The notes below the pieces were generated by a model. The model saw only the letters and a program-made list of their open reading frames with translations, ran no database searches and was not told the DNA's origin. The position numbers were made by a program, and so were the translations under genes. Positions 26,905 through 34,683 of a stretch of 64,000 bases of DNA are shown here, piece after piece. Positions within the stretch are counted from its first letter, which is position 1. Each line of letters starts with the position of its first letter. The stretch is from Desulfococcus sp041737845 (GTDB lineage Bacteria > Desulfobacterota > Desulfobacteria > Desulfobacterales > Desulfococcaceae), in NCBI RefSeq assembly GCF_041737845.1, contig NZ_JBGSQX010000037.1, positions 1-64,000 of the forward strand. The letters are read 5' to 3'.

Positions 26905-27789
26905 ATGGAACTGTTTTTCATGACGTTGACGACGGGGATCATGGTGGGCGGCATCTATGCCCTCGTATCGCTGGGGTGGGTCCTGATCTATAAATGTTCG
27001 GGGGTGCTGAACCTGGCCATGGGCGAGATGACCCTCATCGGCGCCTATGTCTCCCTCAGCTTCTATTCGGCGGGCGTGCCGTTCCTGCTGTCGCTCCTTT
27101 TTTCCATGGTCATCGGCCTGATCCTGGGGGTCCTGACGGAGCGCATCTTTTTGGACCGGCTCATCGGCGAGCCGGTGCTCTCGGTGATCATGGTCACGGT
27201 GGGGCTCAGCTTTTTCTTCAAAGGCACGGTGGAGTTCATCTGGGGAACCGATACCCGGGTGTTCACCCCGCCGGTCTTCTCCCTGGAGCCCATCCGGATC
27301 GGTCCCCTGATCGTCGGCCAGGTCTACCTGTGGAGCTTTTTGGCCGCGATTATCCTCCTCTGCATCTTTGTGGGATTTTTCAAATATACCCGCTGGGGGC
27401 TTGCCATGCAGGCCACGGCGGACGACGAGATGGCCGCCCTCTCCCTGGGCGTCAGCGCCCGCTTCGTCTACGCGGCTTCCTGGGCCATCGCATTCATGGC
27501 CTCGGGCGTGGGCGGGACCCTGTTGGGCAACATCAACGGTCTCAACATCTCCGTAGGCTACCTGGGCCTCCTGGTGCTGCCGGCCGTGGTGCTGGGCGGT
27601 CTCAACTCGGTACCGGGGGCCATCGCCGGCGGCATCATCATCGGGCTGCTGCAGAATTTCGCAGGCGCCTATCTCGACATTTATTTTCCAGGAGGCGTGA
27701 AGGAGGTCGCACCCTTCATCTTCATGGTGGTGTTCATGCTGTTCAAACCCTACGGGCTGTGGGGCTGGGAACGTATCGAACGGGTTTAG
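26905..27789 (+). CDS. livH: Liv-type ABC transporter permease (LivH-like)
   Basis: A 294-residue permease with about eight TM segments. LivH landmarks are TTGIMVGGIYALVSLGWVLIYK, LNLAMGEMTLIGAY, the cytoplasmic loop TRWGLAMQATADDEMAALSLG and the C-terminal VVLGGLNSVPGAIAGGIIIGL. AGGAGG lies just upstream of the ATG. It pairs with the LivM-type permease encoded 21 bases downstream. Confidence 0.94.
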   Translation: MELFFMTLTTGIMVGGIYALVSLGWVLIYKCSGVLNLAMGEMTLIGAYVSLSFYSAGVPFLLSLLFSMVIGLILGVLTERIFLDRLIGEPVLSVIMVTVGLSFFFKGTVEFIWGTDTRVFTPPVFSLEPIRIGPLIVGQVYLWSFLAAIILLCIFVGFFKYTRWGLAMQATADDEMAALSLGVSARFVYAASWAIAFMASGVGGTLLGNINGLNISVGYLGLLVLPAVVLGGLNSVPGAIAGGIIIGLLQNFAGAYLDIYFPGGVKEVAPFIFMVVFMLFKPYGLWGWERIERV

Positions 27790-27810
27790 GATCCTTAGCA
27801 AGGAGGAGGC

Positions 27811-28911
27811 ATGTCAACACAGTACCTGCCCTGCGGAGTCTATCACCAGAACTACGCTCAAGACCACGCCCTCTGGCAGACGCCGTTTGTCCGGGGCAAG
27901 ATGATCGCCCTGTTCCTGGCGCTTTTCGTGGGTCTGCCCCTGGCGGCGGACAACTACTGGATCAGCGTGTTCAACCAGATCGGGTATACTCTTCTGGGCG
28001 CCCTCGGGGTGCAGCTCCTCATCGGCTTCTGCGGCCAGGTGACCCTGGGCCACGCCGCCTTTCTGGCCGTCGGCGCCTACACCAGCACCCTGCTGATTCT
28101 GGAGTTTCCCTGGCCGGCCTTCATGTTGGACTGGGGGCTGGCCTATCCCGTCAGTATTTTTGCCGCCGCCGTCGCCGCCGGGCTCTGGTGCGTCCTGTTC
28201 GGCATCCCTTCCGCCCGGGTCAAGGGATTCTACCTGATCCTCACCTCCATGGCGGCCCAGTTCATCACCGTCGATTTCATCATCACCCAGTACATCAGCC
28301 AGATCGGCGGCCGCGGGCAGGCCTTCTCCCTGCCGCCGGGGACCATGAAGATCGGGCCCTGGATCATCGACAGCGACCTGAAGGTCTATTACCTCATGCT
28401 GGTCCTGGTGATCCTCTGCGTGACCGGCGTGGTCAACCTGCTCCGGTCCCGGGTCGGGCGGGCCTGGGTCGCGATCCGGGACAATGATATCTCTGCCGAT
28501 GTCATGGGCATCAATGTGACCCTCTACAAGCTCCTGGCCTTTTTTACGGCCGGGTGTATCGGCGGCATCGCCGGTTCCTTCTGGATCAGCAACCTGGCGG
28601 CCGTGAGCCCCGAACATTTCCCCTGGTTCTGGTCCCTCTGGCTGGTGGGGGTCATCCTCATCGGGGGGGTCGGGTCGATCCACGGGACCATCTTCGGGTC
28701 CCTGTTCATGGTGATCGTCATGGAGCTTCTCCAACTGGGCGTCATGCCCCTTGCGGATCTCTATCCAAAGCTGCTGATGGATTTCCTTTTCATCAAGGAA
28801 GCGGCGTTCGGCCTGGCCATCTGCGCCTTCCTGATATTCGAACCCAACGGACTGGCGTATCGGTGGTGGCAGATCAAGAACTATTTCAATCTGTGGCCAT
28901 TTTCCTATTAA
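27811..28911 (+). CDS. livM: Liv-type ABC transporter permease (LivM-like)
   Basis: A 366-residue permease. After an unusual soluble N-terminus of about 25 residues (MSTQYLPCGVYHQNYAQDHA) come nine or so TM segments with LLIGFCGQVTLGHAAFLAVGAY, GRAWVAIRDNDISADVMGIN and GGVGSIHGTIFGS. AAGGAGGAGG precedes the ATG. The substrate-binding-protein gene follows after 76 bases. Confidence 0.94.
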   Translation: MSTQYLPCGVYHQNYAQDHALWQTPFVRGKMIALFLALFVGLPLAADNYWISVFNQIGYTLLGALGVQLLIGFCGQVTLGHAAFLAVGAYTSTLLILEFPWPAFMLDWGLAYPVSIFAAAVAAGLWCVLFGIPSARVKGFYLILTSMAAQFITVDFIITQYISQIGGRGQAFSLPPGTMKIGPWIIDSDLKVYYLMLVLVILCVTGVVNLLRSRVGRAWVAIRDNDISADVMGINVTLYKLLAFFTAGCIGGIAGSFWISNLAAVSPEHFPWFWSLWLVGVILIGGVGSIHGTIFGSLFMVIVMELLQLGVMPLADLYPKLLMDFLFIKEAAFGLAICAFLIFEPNGLAYRWWQIKNYFNLWPFSY

Positions 28912-28987
28912 ACCCCGGAGCGGGGGGAAATGGGTTGTGAAATCTACCACATCAACGATTAACGATGCGAAGAAGAAAGGGGTAAAG

Positions 28988-30235
28988 ATGAGATTCGGAC
29001 GGATTGGCTCGAAAAGCATGATTTGGCTGATGGCCGCCGTATTGGCGGTGGGCGCGGCAGCTTTCGCGGGCGCCGCGGAGGTGAAGGTCGGATCCCTCAA
29101 CGATATGACCGGCGCGACGTCGGATGTCGGCAAGGACTATGCCATGGGCATCACGGAGGCGATCCACTACGTCAACGACAACGGCGGGGTCAACGGCAAA
29201 CCCATCAAGCTCTACCAGTTTGATTACGGCTATCGGGTACCCGAAGCCCTCACCAAGTACAAGCTGTTCAACCGGCTCGGCTGCGTGGCCGTTCTGGGAT
29301 GGGGCACCGGCGACACCGAGGCCCTGTCTCCGACCGTGACCAAGGACAAGATGCCCTACGTGTCGGCCTCCTACTCGGGTCACCTGACGGATCCCAACAA
29401 GACGCCCTACAATCTCTTTTTCGCAACCGATTATTCGAGCAACGCCCGGGCGGCCATCACCGCCTGGTTCAACAAGAAGTGGCCCCAGCATCCGGACTAC
29501 GGCAAACGGAAGCCCCGATTTGCGTGTTCCTACATGTTCGCCTCTCCCTACTGCAGCGCGCCCATCAAGGCCGTCAAGGATCAGGCCGAGATTCTCGGGT
29601 TTGACATTGGGCCGGATCAGGACGTCTCCCTCTTTGCCATCGACACGAAAAGCCAGATCCTGAGCATGAAGGATTTCAACCCGGACCTGATCTGGCACGG
29701 CAACACCACCATGTCCGTGGCGGCCACCCTGAGGGATGCCTATTCCCTGGGGCTCGGCGCGGCCCACATCATCAACCCCTGGGGGTTTGACGAGAACCTG
29801 CCGAAACTGGCCGGGAAGGCGGCCGATGGGGCCATGGGCCCTGCCCTCTGCGCCTTTTTCGGAGAGGATGTCCCGCTGATGGACCAGGTGATGGCCTACG
29901 CCAAGAAGTACAACCCCGGCGTTCCCGCGGAGAAGCGGCTCATCCGGACGGTCCAGGGATGGGGGGCGGTCCTGATCCTCCGGGAGGCCATGAGCCGGGC
30001 GGACAAAGCCGGCGACCTGACCGGGGAGGGGATTTTGAAAAAGGGATTCGAGACGTTCGAAAATGTCGACATCGGGCTGGGCGTCCCGCCGATCTCCTTC
30101 ACGGCAGCGGACCACCGGCCGGGCGGAAAGGTGTCCATTTACGAATACGTCGGCGGGAAGTTCCAGGTCGTCGAACAGGTCGACCTGAAACAGCGCTGGC
30201 CCGAGAAGTGGGAAAAGGAATGGATCGGATGGTAA
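28988..30235 (+). CDS. livK: Liv-type ABC transporter substrate-binding protein
   Basis: A 415-residue periplasmic binding protein. The signal peptide (MRFGRIGSKSMIWLMAAVLA…AGAAE) is followed by VKVGSLNDMTGATSDVGKDY and a type I periplasmic-binding fold. It is longer than, and clearly different from, the LivK at 20746, with a YVSASYSGHLTDP segment and several aromatic residues. That resembles binding proteins of the liv-ligase operons that take aromatic or other acids rather than leucine. ATG at 28988 has AAAGGGG upstream; a GTG at 28937 is in frame but gives an N-terminus that is not signal-like. Confidence 0.92.
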   Translation: MRFGRIGSKSMIWLMAAVLAVGAAAFAGAAEVKVGSLNDMTGATSDVGKDYAMGITEAIHYVNDNGGVNGKPIKLYQFDYGYRVPEALTKYKLFNRLGCVAVLGWGTGDTEALSPTVTKDKMPYVSASYSGHLTDPNKTPYNLFFATDYSSNARAAITAWFNKKWPQHPDYGKRKPRFACSYMFASPYCSAPIKAVKDQAEILGFDIGPDQDVSLFAIDTKSQILSMKDFNPDLIWHGNTTMSVAATLRDAYSLGLGAAHIINPWGFDENLPKLAGKAADGAMGPALCAFFGEDVPLMDQVMAYAKKYNPGVPAEKRLIRTVQGWGAVLILREAMSRADKAGDLTGEGILKKGFETFENVDIGLGVPPISFTAADHRPGGKVSIYEYVGGKFQVVEQVDLKQRWPEKWEKEWIGW

Positions 30236-30310
30236 GGCGGGCCTGAAAAGCGCCCCGGACCGCGGTTGAACGCGGGGTCTCCATGGGATATCCGGAAGGG
30301 AAGGTGAGCC

Positions 30311-31123
30311 TTGAGCGAGGCGGAACCCATTTTGAAAATCAACAATATCGAGGTCAAATACCACGAGGTTATTCTGGTCATCAAGGGGGTGTCCATCGAG
30401 GTCCCCCGCGGGGGAATCGTGGCCCTTCTGGGCGCCAACGGCGCGGGGAAGAGCACGACCCTGAAGGCGGTATCCGGGCTTCTGAACCATGAAAACGGAG
30501 CGGTGACCGACGGGTCCATCGAATTCCTGGGGGAGCGCATCGACAAACTCGGCGCCGAGAAGATCGCCAAAAAGGGCATCGTCCAGGTGATCGAGGGGCG
30601 CCGGGTTTTCGAACATCTCACGGTCGAGCAGAACCTCAAGGTCGGGGCCCACCTCAGAAAAGCAAGGGGCGCCGTCAAGGACGGCCTGGAGATGGTATAT
30701 CACTATTTTCCCAGGCTATGGGAAAAACGCAATGAAACCGCCGGCCTCATCAGCGGCGGCGAACAGCAGATGACCGTTGTCGGCCGGGCCATGATGACCC
30801 ATCCCAAACTCATCCTTCTGGACGAACCCTCCATGGGGCTGGCCCCGCTTCTGATCCACGAGATCTTCAACATCATCACCAAGCTCAACGCCGAAGCGGG
30901 GATCTCCATCCTTCTGGTCGAGCAGAACGCCAAGCTTGCCCTGAGTGTCGCGCCGTACGCCTATGTGATGGAAAACGGCCGGATCGTCATGGACGACACA
31001 TCGGAGAAGCTGCAGCAAAATCCCGACATCAAGGATTTTTATCTGGGCCTGACGGATGTGGGCGGACGCAAGAGCTTTCGGGACGTCAAACATTACAAGC
31101 GTCGCAAACGCTGGCTTGCCTGA
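30311..31123 (+). CDS. livF: Liv-type ABC transporter ATPase (LivF-like)
   Basis: A 270-residue ATP-binding subunit. Walker A is GANGAGKST, the signature is ISGGEQQMTVVGRAMM, Walker B is LILLDEPSMGLAP and the tail is VEQNAKLAL. It has a LivF-like N-terminus and a C-terminal extension of about 25 residues (GGRKSFRDVKHYKRRKRWLA) that is very basic. It starts with TTG after GGAAGGTG. Last gene of the second liv operon. Confidence 0.93.
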   Translation: MSEAEPILKINNIEVKYHEVILVIKGVSIEVPRGGIVALLGANGAGKSTTLKAVSGLLNHENGAVTDGSIEFLGERIDKLGAEKIAKKGIVQVIEGRRVFEHLTVEQNLKVGAHLRKARGAVKDGLEMVYHYFPRLWEKRNETAGLISGGEQQMTVVGRAMMTHPKLILLDEPSMGLAPLLIHEIFNIITKLNAEAGISILLVEQNAKLALSVAPYAYVMENGRIVMDDTSEKLQQNPDIKDFYLGLTDVGGRKSFRDVKHYKRRKRWLA

Positions 31124-31205
31124 CCGGACCGGTGCTCCGGCCTTGCCGGCGCCCCGTGAGACGGGAGGCCCTGCGCCGCTTCATATTAACTAAGGAGAGG
31201 GGAAA

Positions 31206-31823
31206 ATGATCGACACGAGAAAAACATTGTTGGGAATGATGGTGTTGGCCGTTGTCATGCTGTTCTTCAGCTGTGCCGGAACGGCCACGAAATCCGAGCC
31301 TTCCGCCAATACCTTCAAGCCGCCGGTGATCACCCTGGACCATGTTGAGATTGCCCATTACTGGGGGTGGTGGTATTATGCAAAAGATGTCCCACCGACC
31401 AAGGGCACGGCCGGGGACTACGGGGCGCCTCTCGATATGGCCTTCATCTTCAATATGGAAAACCCGAACCCCTATTCGGTTCTGCTGGAAAGTCTGAGCT
31501 TTACGGTGGCCTTTGACGAATTCGACGTCAACGTCCCAAGCGCCATCGAAACCCAGTGGATCCCGGCCGGGAAGACCAATCAGCTTCGCGTCCATTCCAT
31601 CATCGACGGGCGCCAGACCCTCCTGAGCCTGATGGTGACCGGCGGATTCAAGCTCAAGGAGAAGGGCGTCTCCGCCTTCGATCAGTTGGAGAAATGGTGG
31701 ACGGGCGCGCCGGAATTCGCCTTTCCCGTCCATGTCAACGGCGGTACGGCGGTGTTTTCAGCCGACACCGTCAGCGAGGTGGTTCCCTTCAGTTTCGTCT
31801 ACCCTGAGGCGACCCGGAAATAG
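31206..31823 (+). CDS. LEA type 2 (WHy-domain) lipoprotein, single module
   Basis: A 205-residue predicted lipoprotein. A signal peptide is followed by the lipobox FFSC (Cys23). The single WHy module contains FIFNMENPNPYSVLLESLSF (about 80-99), with the NPNP mark of the family, and ends in PFSFVYPEATRK. AAGGAGAGG precedes the ATG. It is a paralogue of the two-module lipoprotein at 11938-12795. It lies downstream of the second liv operon, 82 bases after livF, so it may be cotranscribed; its role is unknown. Confidence 0.8.
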   Translation: MIDTRKTLLGMMVLAVVMLFFSCAGTATKSEPSANTFKPPVITLDHVEIAHYWGWWYYAKDVPPTKGTAGDYGAPLDMAFIFNMENPNPYSVLLESLSFTVAFDEFDVNVPSAIETQWIPAGKTNQLRVHSIIDGRQTLLSLMVTGGFKLKEKGVSAFDQLEKWWTGAPEFAFPVHVNGGTAVFSADTVSEVVPFSFVYPEATRK

Positions 31824-31857
31824 GATTCAAGCCGTTTCAGGCGATCCGCCGCAGGGG

Positions 31858-32259
31858 TTAGCCAGCCGGCGGGTCGCCTGTCAGGGTTTTCCCGCCGAAA
31901 AGCTTCCAGCCCAGCATCCCCCAGGTCAGGTTGTACACGTTCCGGATGCCATGCTTTCCCAGGCGGTGGGCAGCCACCGGAGACCGGTGGCCGGTCATGC
32001 AGATGACGACCACCGGTCGCAGGGGATCCTCCAATTCCAGCGCCCCGGGCCGCAGCAGAAGATCGGGCCTGAGCCGTGCGCCCGCGATGTGGAAGAGACG
32101 GTATTCCGCGGGCGTTCGGACATCGATCAGCACCGGATCGAGCTTGGATTCGGCCAGATGTTTTCGGAGCTGCCAGGGAAACATGGGCTTGACGCCAGCC
32201 GCAACCCAACCCGCATCCCATCCCACGACAACCAGCAGAAATGCAATCACCCAGAACAT
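31858..32259 (-). CDS. Membrane-anchored rhodanese-like domain protein
   Basis: A 133-residue protein with an N-terminal hydrophobic segment (residues 2-22) and a single rhodanese domain (VLIDVRTPAEYRLFHIAGA, then the active-site loop ICMTGHRS with the catalytic Cys). It ends with LTWGMLGWKLFGG, typical of small rhodaneses. It probably faces the periplasm and binds or transfers sulfane sulfur, which suits a sulfur-metabolising host. It lies 28 bases upstream of nothing else on the strand except the PHP gene, whose stop-to-start spacing suggests an operon of the three minus-strand genes ending here. Confidence 0.85.
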   Translation of the reverse strand: MFWVIAFLLVVVGWDAGWVAAGVKPMFPWQLRKHLAESKLDPVLIDVRTPAEYRLFHIAGARLRPDLLLRPGALELEDPLRPVVVICMTGHRSPVAAHRLGKHGIRNVYNLTWGMLGWKLFGGKTLTGDPPAG

Positions 32260-32287
32260 CCTTTTTCTCCTTTCCAGCTCCCCTCCG

Positions 32288-33157
32288 TCAGCCTTGAGCC
32301 GTGAGCCTTCTTCCCGGCACCCGCCACTGCGTGTCGAAGCCCGCGTCCCGGAGCATGGCCATCCCCCGGTCCAGATTCAAGCCGACGTCTCCCACCCCGT
32401 GGGAATCATCGCCGGGGACCGCCGGGATCCCCATGGTTTTCGCCGTCTCAAGGATGGGTCGGGAGACGTAGGGCTCCGGCATTCCCTTGGTAAGGGCCCG
32501 CAGGTTGAAATCAAGGATCAGGTCATATTTTTGGATCAACGACAGGTTCCGGTGGATCTGCTTCCGGATTTCAGGTCGTTCCAGCCGACGCGGGTATTCC
32601 GGATCGAAGATTCGGATGAGGTCGAAATGGCCCACCACCTCGGGTTTCAGGACCTGAAGCATCTCGTATTGAAGGTCGAAGTAGTCGCGGTAGAGCGCGT
32701 CGATCCCCCCGGAAACCTCGGCGCTTTCGAGGTACTGCTCCACCGTGGCGTCGATGGGGATGTCGTTGACGTGGTGAACCGATCCCACAATGTAATCCGG
32801 CTGAAATTGATTGCGGAGCGCTTCGGCAAAGAGCACGGAGCCCGAGTAGGTTTCGGTTTCGAAGGCGACGAGCATCCGGATGGACGATGCATATTTCCGC
32901 TGCAGGTCCCTGGCCGCGTCCATGTAACGGGCAAAACGCCCGCGAAGCGCGCCGGCGTCAAGCCCGGCTTCGATCTCGTCGGGATAGAGAAAGCGGTTGT
33001 CCGGCGGCGGCATGTGCTCCGTAACGCCGAACCAGGAAAAGCCATGGTCTATGTAGGCGAGAACGACCTCTTCCAGCGTGTCCCGGGCATGACAGCAGAA
33101 TTCCCCGCTGTGGCCCCCATGGACGGAGACCCGCTGAATGGCGCTGCTTGGGTTCAT
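32288..33157 (-). CDS. PHP-domain phosphatase, histidinol-phosphatase-like
   Basis: A 289-residue PHP-family metallohydrolase. Metal ligands are visible in VHGGHSGEFCCHA near the N-terminus, VTEHMPPP, VAFETET, IVGSVHHVND, VGHFDLIRI and the C-terminal PGDDSHG, matching HisK-type histidinol-phosphatases (last Asp-x-His pair). The motif at the start is HGGHS instead of the common D-x-H-x-H-S, a known subgroup. The start is placed at ATG 33157 because AAGGA lies ten bases upstream; an ATG at 33175 is also in frame. Histidine genes are not nearby, so the true substrate is uncertain. Confidence 0.8.
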   Translation of the reverse strand: MNPSSAIQRVSVHGGHSGEFCCHARDTLEEVVLAYIDHGFSWFGVTEHMPPPDNRFLYPDEIEAGLDAGALRGRFARYMDAARDLQRKYASSIRMLVAFETETYSGSVLFAEALRNQFQPDYIVGSVHHVNDIPIDATVEQYLESAEVSGGIDALYRDYFDLQYEMLQVLKPEVVGHFDLIRIFDPEYPRRLERPEIRKQIHRNLSLIQKYDLILDFNLRALTKGMPEPYVSRPILETAKTMGIPAVPGDDSHGVGDVGLNLDRGMAMLRDAGFDTQWRVPGRRLTAQG

Positions 33158-33188
33158 AGGAATCCATTCCTTCATTATCGTTGAAAGC

Positions 33189-34169
33189 TTATGGGTAAAA
33201 CAGCAGCACGAGCATCAGAATGATCGCCCGTGCCAGGAGCGAGAGCCCCAGGGTCAAAAGGCAGATGAGCGGCCCGTGCCTGACGCCGAAGATCGCCGTG
33301 TAGCGCGGCAGGGTTCCCCTGAGGCGGATGGCGGGCACCATCAGAATGCCGCCGGCGAGGAGGGCGACGATGGCCTGGAAATCGGAGACCAGGCCTTCGT
33401 TCAGGAGATTGGCCATGTAGGTGATGCCCACGGTCGGGCTCAGAATGTAGGCGCTCACCGGGCCGATCACCGCGGGTGGCAGGTTGAGGATGTCCGTCAA
33501 GGGCCGCACCATACGGTTGACGTGGTCCATCATGCCGGACTGGACCATGAGCTGGACGAGAAAGGTGACGACGGCAAGGAGAAGCATCATCCGCAGGAAA
33601 AGCCTCTGCTTCGACCGGAAAGCATCCCCTATGAGCTGCCTGAAGGTCCGGTTCATGCAGTCCGGGGAATGGGGAGGGCATTCCGGCCATGTTTTGTCGC
33701 CTGAAAGACACGCCTCCGGGCCGGAGGACCAGCGGCCCCAGGTGATCACAAAGGCCAGTTTCAGGAAACCCGCGAGCCAGAAGGCCGCGATGTAAATGAG
33801 GCACAGTTTCAATCCCAGCAGGGGCAGAATGATCGGAAAATGAAAGGTCAACGCCTCCTTGAAATGGAGCGGCACGGTGTTCAAGACGGCGCTCAGCACC
33901 AGTTCCCGCCGGGAAATCCTTCCGTCCTGATGGAACTGGGCGCTCATGGTGTTTCCCGCCACCAGCGAACCGATGCTCGCCAGAAAGGTGACGGCGCTTT
34001 CGGTGGGGAGGCGCGCCAACCGCGCCAACGGCTTCCCCAGGGGTTCAAGCCGCCGCATGAGGCCAAGCTGCATCAGCAGTTCGACGCCGAAGAGGGAGAC
34101 GAACATTACGGATCCCATTTTCAGGAGCAGCCGGGCAGTATAGGTGAGCGAATCCATCCAGATGTCCAT
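33189..34169 (-). CDS. Nucleoside-recognition (Gate) domain membrane protein
   Basis: A 326-residue polytopic membrane protein. Two halves, each with a Gate-like helix pair, flank a hydrophilic cysteine-containing loop (SGDKTWPECPPHSPDC). Gate-domain features are GSLVAGNTMSAQ and SPTVGITYMANLLNEG with adjacent GILMVPAIRLRG. The family includes SpmA/SpmB- and FeoB-gate-like proteins; a transport role for a nucleoside or ion is assumed. It is the first gene of the three-gene minus-strand unit with the PHP phosphatase and rhodanese. Confidence 0.8.
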   Translation of the reverse strand: MDIWMDSLTYTARLLLKMGSVMFVSLFGVELLMQLGLMRRLEPLGKPLARLARLPTESAVTFLASIGSLVAGNTMSAQFHQDGRISRRELVLSAVLNTVPLHFKEALTFHFPIILPLLGLKLCLIYIAAFWLAGFLKLAFVITWGRWSSGPEACLSGDKTWPECPPHSPDCMNRTFRQLIGDAFRSKQRLFLRMMLLLAVVTFLVQLMVQSGMMDHVNRMVRPLTDILNLPPAVIGPVSAYILSPTVGITYMANLLNEGLVSDFQAIVALLAGGILMVPAIRLRGTLPRYTAIFGVRHGPLICLLTLGLSLLARAIILMLVLLFYP

Positions 34170-34521
34170 AGATGACCTGTATCAAATAAACAATAATAAA
34201 TCCGATCAGGGTCTTGTAAACGGGTGAAGCGTTTTGTGCGATTCCGGGGGCCGGGGATCCTCCCGTGCCTCCGGTCCGGAAAACCTGCGGAAAAATACAC
34301 AGTTATTGGAGCCAATAGTTGATTGAATCGGATGGTTACGTTGTAGTACCTATCGGGCAACATGGATGTCCGCAGTTAACGGGGCCGTAACGACCATCAT
34401 GCGAATGTTGCGGCATTTCGTGAAACCCCACAACACAAAAGGAGGCCGAAAAATGAAATAAGCCTGCTTGACATGCTTGAAGACCATGCCGTGAACGGGA
34501 CTTCAAGATAAAAAAGAAAAA
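34170..34521. other. Divergent region before the riboswitch, no gene seen
   Basis: About 350 bases separate the Gate-domain gene from the riboswitch. The sequence is AT-richer than the genes to its left. A TTGACA at 34468-34473 faces right, but the expected -10 window (GTGAAC) is poor, so the riboswitch promoter is not settled. No convincing reading frame. Confidence 0.5.
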
Positions 34522-34523
34522 AA

Positions 34524-34616
34524 CTCGAAAAAGGCAAACCATCCGAAAGGTTGGGACGCAAAGCCGCTGGCCTAAACCCCGGAAGCCCGGGACAAGGTAG
34601 CAGGGTTGCCGGTTTG
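34524..34616 (+). ncRNA. GEMM-I cyclic di-GMP riboswitch
   Basis: The conserved core is plain: AAGGCAAACC (34531-34540), a first stem capped by the GAAA tetraloop (34545-34548), then GGGACGCAAAGCC (34553-34565), the receptor strand GGCCTAAACC (34569-34578), and GGTAGCAGGGTTGCCGG (34596-34612). This matches the c-di-GMP-I (GEMM) consensus at all invariant positions I can recall. It lies 68 bases before the start codon of the 748-residue secreted protein, so it should control that gene according to c-di-GMP. Confidence 0.93.
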
Positions 34617-34635
34617 AAAGCATGCCCACCTGCTT

Positions 34636-34678
34636 CATCTCCGTAGTGACCTTGCGACATCTGCACATTGAGGAGATG
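34636..34678 (+). promoter_or_regulatory. Possible expression platform masking the ribosome binding site
   Basis: CATCTCC (34636-34642) is the exact reverse complement of GGAGATG (34672-34678), which contains the Shine-Dalgarno sequence (GAGGAG, 34670-34675) of the gene at 34684. Pairing would hide the ribosome binding site. It starts 20 bases after the aptamer, so ligand-dependent refolding could switch translation. No terminator hairpin with a T-run is present between aptamer and gene, which favours a translational mechanism. Confidence 0.5.
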
Positions 34679-34683
34679 TTGCT

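Noticed and set aside
24855..26954. Long antisense open frame opposite the acyl-CoA ligase
   Set aside because: The codon-position GC of the plus-strand gene opens the opposite frame by chance; the antisense product has no motif, whereas the ligase has all ANL motifs.
28952..30703. Antisense open frame opposite the Liv binding protein and start of livF
   Set aside because: Crosses the gap between two clear plus-strand genes and shows no domain; it is a GC-driven shadow.
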